A stretch of 64,000 bases of DNA from Alphaproteobacteria bacterium (GTDB taxonomy: Bacteria > Pseudomonadota > Alphaproteobacteria > Caulobacterales > Hyphomonadaceae), in NCBI GenBank assembly GCA_018222605.1, contig JAAEZZ010000004.1:270600-334599 (forward strand). Direction: 5' to 3'. This document shows, one piece after another, positions 59,424 through 64,000 of the stretch (position 1 is the first letter of the stretch; each line of letters starts with the position of its first letter). The notes under the pieces are model-generated. The model worked only from the letters and a program-made list of their open reading frames with translations. It was not told the origin of the DNA and ran no database searches. Both the position numbers and the translations under genes were made by a program.

Positions 59424-60113
59424 ATGCCGATGCCCCGCTTTCTCGCCGCTCTTGCGCTGACCGCCCTTGCTCCTATGCCTGCCCTCGCAGATCCGCTTCA
59501 GGATGCCTTGGCCGCCAGCCAGGATGGGCCGCTCTACACATTCAATCTCACTTATCGCGACAGCGACGTCGAGGCACTGATACAAGTGGACCCCTCGCGC
59601 CCGGAAGGAGAGCGCCTGACGGTTCTGTCTCCGGACAAGTCCGAATGGAGCGAGGGTCTGGCCAAACGGGTTGAAGACATGCAGGCCGATACCGATGGCG
59701 ACATCTGGTGCCATAATCTGTCAAAGCACATTCCGGATGATGCCCGCCTTGTTTCCGAAACGGACAAGACCGCCACCTATAGTTTCACGCCTTTGCCGGG
59801 CGACGATGCCGACAAGAACGAAAAGAAGGTCATCAAACATCTTACCGGCTCGGTTGTGGTCGACAAAACCAACCCCGCCATTCTCAGCTTCCGCATGGCC
59901 TCGGACAAACCGTTCAAGCCCATGGCCGTCGCCAAGATTGATGATTTCGACATGCAGATCGCCTGTGCCCGCGCACCGGATGGCCGCACCCATATCGCCC
60001 GCATGGACATGTCGCTCAGCGGCTCTGCCATGATGCAGGCGTTCAGCCAGTCAGACCATCAGGCCATCTCAAACCTGCAGCCCATTCCGGATTCCGGAAC
60101 AGGCTCCAAATAG
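59424..60113 (+). CDS. Hypothetical exported protein
   Basis: Signal peptide MPMPRFLAALALTALAPMPALADP; 229 aa. Confidence 0.7.
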   Translation: MPMPRFLAALALTALAPMPALADPLQDALAASQDGPLYTFNLTYRDSDVEALIQVDPSRPEGERLTVLSPDKSEWSEGLAKRVEDMQADTDGDIWCHNLSKHIPDDARLVSETDKTATYSFTPLPGDDADKNEKKVIKHLTGSVVVDKTNPAILSFRMASDKPFKPMAVAKIDDFDMQIACARAPDGRTHIARMDMSLSGSAMMQAFSQSDHQAISNLQPIPDSGTGSK

Positions 60114-60119
60114 ACGTCC

Positions 60120-61676
60120 CTATTCCTCCAGGCCGTATTTCTTCAGGACTTCCTCGCGGATCGCATTCCTGGCGCGGTCCGTACGGGCCCGGCGCGCTTC
60201 GATGGTCGCTTCGATCTCTGCCTCGATCTGCTCGCGCTCGGCCGCCTCGGCTGCGCGGGCATCTTCAGCCGCCTGCAGCCCCAGCAGCACGTCGCGCGTG
60301 AAGGAATTGATGTCAAAGCGCGCTCCGCCGATCACGTCAAAGCCGCGGCGAACGATCACCGCATCCATGCTTGGCACGATGACGACATACTGGCCGCGAT
60401 TGCCGGCCATGTAATACGTGCCCTGCGGAATGCCCGGCGCATTATTCATCAACCAGAACTGCGCGCCATAGCCTGCAACACCACCGCCCGGCTGAGCGGG
60501 CCCCGGTGTCGAGACGAATTGTGCCCAGCCTTCCGGCAGCAAGCGTTCATTGCCCCAGACACCATCCTGCAGGTAGAGCTGGCCAATCCGTGCCAGATCC
60601 CGCGCCGTGGACCAGACCTGGCTGGACGAGACAAAATCGCCGTTCCAGTCGACTTCCATCGTGGTGTGAACCGCGCCGATCTTGTGCAGCAGCTTTTCAT
60701 ACGGGAAGCGGTGATAGGAATCATCCGCCCCAAGAGATTCCCGGAAAGACCGCATCGCGATCAGCGTGTCATTATTGGCGTATTTGAAGCGCGTGCCCGG
60801 CTCTGCCTCCAGCACATTCTTCGCCGCCTGATCGACCACGCGGCCACCACCGAAATAGATCCGGTCCGTGCGCGATCCCTGCTCGCCGCTGTCCAGACCG
60901 CTCGCCATCTGCAGCAGGTCGCGCAAAGTGATCTCGCGGCGCGGGTCTGCGCCATTATTCCAGTCTTCGATGACCGCCGGATAATCCAGATCAATATGCC
61001 CGTTGCGCCGCGCCGCGCCCAGCACGGTGGCGGTTATGGATTTCGCAACAGACCAGGTACGCTGCGGTGTCTCATGATCAATACCGCGCGCATAACGCTC
61101 AGCCACAACCTGGCCATCCTTCACGACGACGACGGCACTGGTGCGCGTGCCATTGCCATAGGTACGCTCGTCAAAAGCGAAGGAGACCGGCGCCTCCAGA
61201 CGCTCAGCCTCGCCAATCCGCAATTGCACTTTCACATTAGATCCGATGGCGCTGCCCCGGTCTTCGCCGGTGAATTCCGGCCAGGCCGCAAAGCGCGGCA
61301 GGAAGTTCAGCGCGCCCTCATCCGCCCCAATCGGCAGCTGCGTACAGCCAAAACCAGGACGATAGGCAGCCATGCGCGGCGGCATCGTATCGGAATAGGA
61401 AACAGACACCGTCTTCTTGCGCGGATCGATCACGGCATTCGGCAGTCGGTCATAGGCCCGCTGATAATCCTGATAGATGCCGGACAGCTCATTGGCCTCA
61501 ATTTTGTCCACCGACTGGCCCGCTACGAACAGGCCGGAACACAGGAAGCCCGCCTTGTAGCCCGCCGCCAGTGCGGCATCCAGCTCAGCCGTACTTCCGC
61601 CCTCCTGCGCGGCAGCCGGCAGGGCTGCCACCGATAGAACGGCAAGCGATGCAAGGACGGTTCTCAAGGGACGCAT
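60120..61676 (-). CDS. Serine hydrolase (beta-lactamase family), exported
   Basis: Signal peptide; RTWSVAKSITATVLG (SxxK), FKYANNDTLIAM (YxN). Confidence 0.88.
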   Translation of the reverse strand: MRPLRTVLASLAVLSVAALPAAAQEGGSTAELDAALAAGYKAGFLCSGLFVAGQSVDKIEANELSGIYQDYQRAYDRLPNAVIDPRKKTVSVSYSDTMPPRMAAYRPGFGCTQLPIGADEGALNFLPRFAAWPEFTGEDRGSAIGSNVKVQLRIGEAERLEAPVSFAFDERTYGNGTRTSAVVVVKDGQVVAERYARGIDHETPQRTWSVAKSITATVLGAARRNGHIDLDYPAVIEDWNNGADPRREITLRDLLQMASGLDSGEQGSRTDRIYFGGGRVVDQAAKNVLEAEPGTRFKYANNDTLIAMRSFRESLGADDSYHRFPYEKLLHKIGAVHTTMEVDWNGDFVSSSQVWSTARDLARIGQLYLQDGVWGNERLLPEGWAQFVSTPGPAQPGGGVAGYGAQFWLMNNAPGIPQGTYYMAGNRGQYVVIVPSMDAVIVRRGFDVIGGARFDINSFTRDVLLGLQAAEDARAAEAAEREQIEAEIEATIEARRARTDRARNAIREEVLKKYGLEE

Positions 61677-61814
61677 GGGCAAAACTCTCCTGTTACAGAT
61701 GCAACTCTATGCACATGATTTCATGTCGCAAGTAAGACCTTCATCATCGCTGACCCTTTTTGCCGACATCCGGCGCCTATCAATGCAGGCAACAAACCCG
61801 GAGGGACGTGCGCG

Positions 61815-62612
61815 ATGAGACTGACACACAAACACGCAAGTGCGGCAATATTTGGAAGCCTGCTGATACTGGCCGCCTGCGATTCAAACGCCCCGGAACG
61901 GGCCGATGTTCCCGCTGATCCGGTTTTGATGGATCACCCCGCAGAGACGGACGCAGAGCTGACGGATTTCCAGAAGGAAGTCCTCTCCGCCATGCAGCAG
62001 GCTGCCGATTCCGGCCAGACCGATTCTGCCTTCATACTGGCAGTTTTCGAGGCCCGCGAAGATGCCCGCGACCTGTTCCTCGACACCGCCGAGACCGCCT
62101 ACACAGATGGCAAGACGCCCTATGAGGCCGGACGGGCCGGCGGCGAGGCCATCCGCCCCATCATCATTGAGGAAAGCAATCGCGCCGTCACCCGCGCAAC
62201 GGACCAACAAGCGGCAGACCTGATCACCATAACCGGAAAGGAATTCCGCGAATTCCAGACCTCCGCCCCGCAGGATTGCGCTCGCGCGGCCGCCGGTCTC
62301 AGCCCGCGAACGGACTCGCCGCGTATGAAACAGCTGCGCCAGGAGGAAAGCGCCGTGACGCTCGCCATCCTGCAGGCGCCCGGTCAGACCGGCGGGACAG
62401 TCACCCCGATGGATGACATCCTTACCTGGATGGGTGCGGTCTTTACCGATCAGCCAGACGCCGCGACCGGGGCAGCCTATATCGGCACCCCCAACCCAAC
62501 CGACGAGCAGGCTCGCCAAGTCTGCCACACCATGATCGTCATCTATGACGAACTCGGCAAGCTGCCCCTTGCCCAGCGCGCCGCCTATATGCGCGGCCTG
62601 TCAGCCGGATAA
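61815..62612 (+). CDS. Hypothetical lipoprotein
   Basis: Lipobox ILAAC; acidic N-terminus. Confidence 0.68.
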   Translation: MRLTHKHASAAIFGSLLILAACDSNAPERADVPADPVLMDHPAETDAELTDFQKEVLSAMQQAADSGQTDSAFILAVFEAREDARDLFLDTAETAYTDGKTPYEAGRAGGEAIRPIIIEESNRAVTRATDQQAADLITITGKEFREFQTSAPQDCARAAAGLSPRTDSPRMKQLRQEESAVTLAILQAPGQTGGTVTPMDDILTWMGAVFTDQPDAATGAAYIGTPNPTDEQARQVCHTMIVIYDELGKLPLAQRAAYMRGLSAG

Positions 62613-62657
62613 GCCCCCGCCCTTCCCCGCGGGCGCAGACCCTCTACATTAGACTGC

Positions 62658-63686
62658 ATGCTGCGCCCGGACCTTCTTCTCTGCCCCACGCCCAAGGGGC
62701 TCTATTGCCCGCCCGGAGATTTCTATCTCGATCCCGTGCGCGGCGCGGTGGACCGGGCGGTCATCAGCCATGGCCATTCGGACCATGCGCGCGGCGGGCA
62801 TGGCAAAGTCCTCGCCCATCCGCACACGCTCGCCATCATGGCCGCGCGCTATGGGGAGAGTTTTGCAAAATCGACCCAGGCCGTCGAATATGGCGAAGCG
62901 ATCGAGATCAATGGCGTTACCGTCTGGCTGTCGCCGGCCGGCCACATATTGGGCTCGTCGCAGATCGTGGTGGAGTTCAAAGGCCTGCGCATGGTGTTCA
63001 CCGGAGACTACAAACGCCGCTGGGACCCGACCTGCGCGCCCTTCGAGCTGGTCGAGAACACGCATGTCTTCATCACGGAGGCGACCTTCGGCCTGCCCGT
63101 CTTCCGCCATCCGCCCACGGAACAGGAAATCGACAAGCTGGTCCGCTCTGTCGCTGACAATCCGGACCGCACGCACTGCATCGGCGCCTACTCGCTCGGC
63201 AAGGCTCAGCGCGTGATCAAGCATCTGCGCCTCGCCGGGCATGACCGGCCCATCTACATTCATGGCAGCCTGGAAAAGCTTTGCGAGGTTTATGAAGCCG
63301 CCGGTGTGGAGCTGGGGGAACTGCGCCCCGCCACGCTGGAAGACCGTTCAAAATCCGTACGCGAAGCCTTCCGTGGAGAGATCGTCATCGCCCCGCCCGG
63401 TGCCTTTGAAGGCAAATGGGCCCAGCGCTTCCCCGATCCCGTCATCGGCTTTGCCTCCGGCTGGATGAGCGTGAAACAGCGCGCCAAACAACGCGGCGTC
63501 GAACTGCCGCTCGTCATCTCGGACCATGCCGACTGGGACGAACTGACCGACACAATCCGAGACGTGAACCCGCAAGACCTCTGGATCACCTATGGCCGCG
63601 AAGATGCCCTCGTCCGCTGGGCCGAACTCGAAGGCCGCCGCGCCAAGCCGCTCAGACTTGTAGGCTATGAGGAAGAAATGGGGTGA
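62658..63686 (+). CDS. Ligase-associated DNA-damage-response exonuclease (MBL / beta-CASP-like)
   Basis: DLLLCPTPKGLYCPPGDFYLDP, VISHGHSDHARGGHGKVLAHPHT, YSLGKAQRVIKHL, VISDHADWDELTDTI. Confidence 0.92.
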   Translation: MLRPDLLLCPTPKGLYCPPGDFYLDPVRGAVDRAVISHGHSDHARGGHGKVLAHPHTLAIMAARYGESFAKSTQAVEYGEAIEINGVTVWLSPAGHILGSSQIVVEFKGLRMVFTGDYKRRWDPTCAPFELVENTHVFITEATFGLPVFRHPPTEQEIDKLVRSVADNPDRTHCIGAYSLGKAQRVIKHLRLAGHDRPIYIHGSLEKLCEVYEAAGVELGELRPATLEDRSKSVREAFRGEIVIAPPGAFEGKWAQRFPDPVIGFASGWMSVKQRAKQRGVELPLVISDHADWDELTDTIRDVNPQDLWITYGREDALVRWAELEGRRAKPLRLVGYEEEMG

Positions 63687-63723
63687 TACGCCCCACGAAC
63701 ATCCCCTTCCTCTCTTCCGCTCA

Positions 63724-63741
63724 CCCCGGCGCAGGCCGGGG
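63724..63741. repeat. Palindromic repeat CCCCGGC-gcag-GCCGGGG
   Basis: 7-bp perfect stem in CTCACCCCGGCGCAGGCCGGGGTCCAG. Confidence 0.6.
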
Positions 63742-63792
63742 TCCAGGGCGGCAGGGACGGAAGTTTGTGGGATAGAGAGCGGCGCAATCCCC

Positions 63793-63898
63793 CAGCCCGC
63801 GCTCGTGCTTCGACTTCGCTCGAGCCAAGAGCGCTTCTCTTCTTCCCCCACGCACCAAACTCATCCTGAGCGACGTCGAAGGATGAAGCGGCAGAGAG
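63793..63898. repeat. Bipartite dispersed palindromic repeat (REP/BIME-like), copy C, inverted relative to copy B
   Basis: Reverse complement of 63793-63898 aligns to 50622-50716 over both half-elements. Confidence 0.75.
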
Positions 63899-64000
63899 CC
63901 AACACCCCCAATCCGTCTGAAACCCGCCCGCCCCATACTTCAGGCCTGCTCACACGGGGGCCGGATCAGGTACCGTTCTGGTCGTGGGGGCAGGGTCAGG

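Noticed and set aside
60519-61637. 372-aa plus-strand ORF
   Set aside because: Antisense to the serine hydrolase with SxxK and YxN motifs.

Overview
The window is a GC-rich alphaproteobacterial chromosomal segment. Gene content looks like the Caulobacterales/Hyphomonadaceae type (inference from the protein families, including an SpmX-like polar muramidase homologue). It is mostly housekeeping and metabolic: nadE, gltX, a leucine-catabolism set (mccA, enoyl-CoA hydratase, mccB, ivd) interleaved with unrelated genes, pccA, mgtE, lipB, map, radC, thrB, rnhA, a selU/selD pair, and parts of the ligase-associated DNA-damage-response module (pdeM, lhr-like helicase, exonuclease). There are two tRNA-Leu genes (GAG and TAA). 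I found no rRNA, CRISPR array, transposase or prophage block. The items most worth a second look are: (1) a compact structured element between a MarR gene and a TPR gene, with a 16-codon mini-ORF, a 9-bp stem, a 9-bp terminator-like stem, a possible competing pairing and three TGTA/TACA-type palindromes; (2) an SpmX homologue whose muramidase catalytic residues are partly lost; (3) a GAAC-N7-GAAC (alphaproteobacterial LexA-type) site in an AT-rich pocket ahead of an orphan 110-aa protein; (4) a four-gene array of DUF805-type membrane proteins; (5) a bipartite dispersed palindromic repeat; (6) a split ligase-associated repair island. All calls come from reading the sequence; no database search was run.
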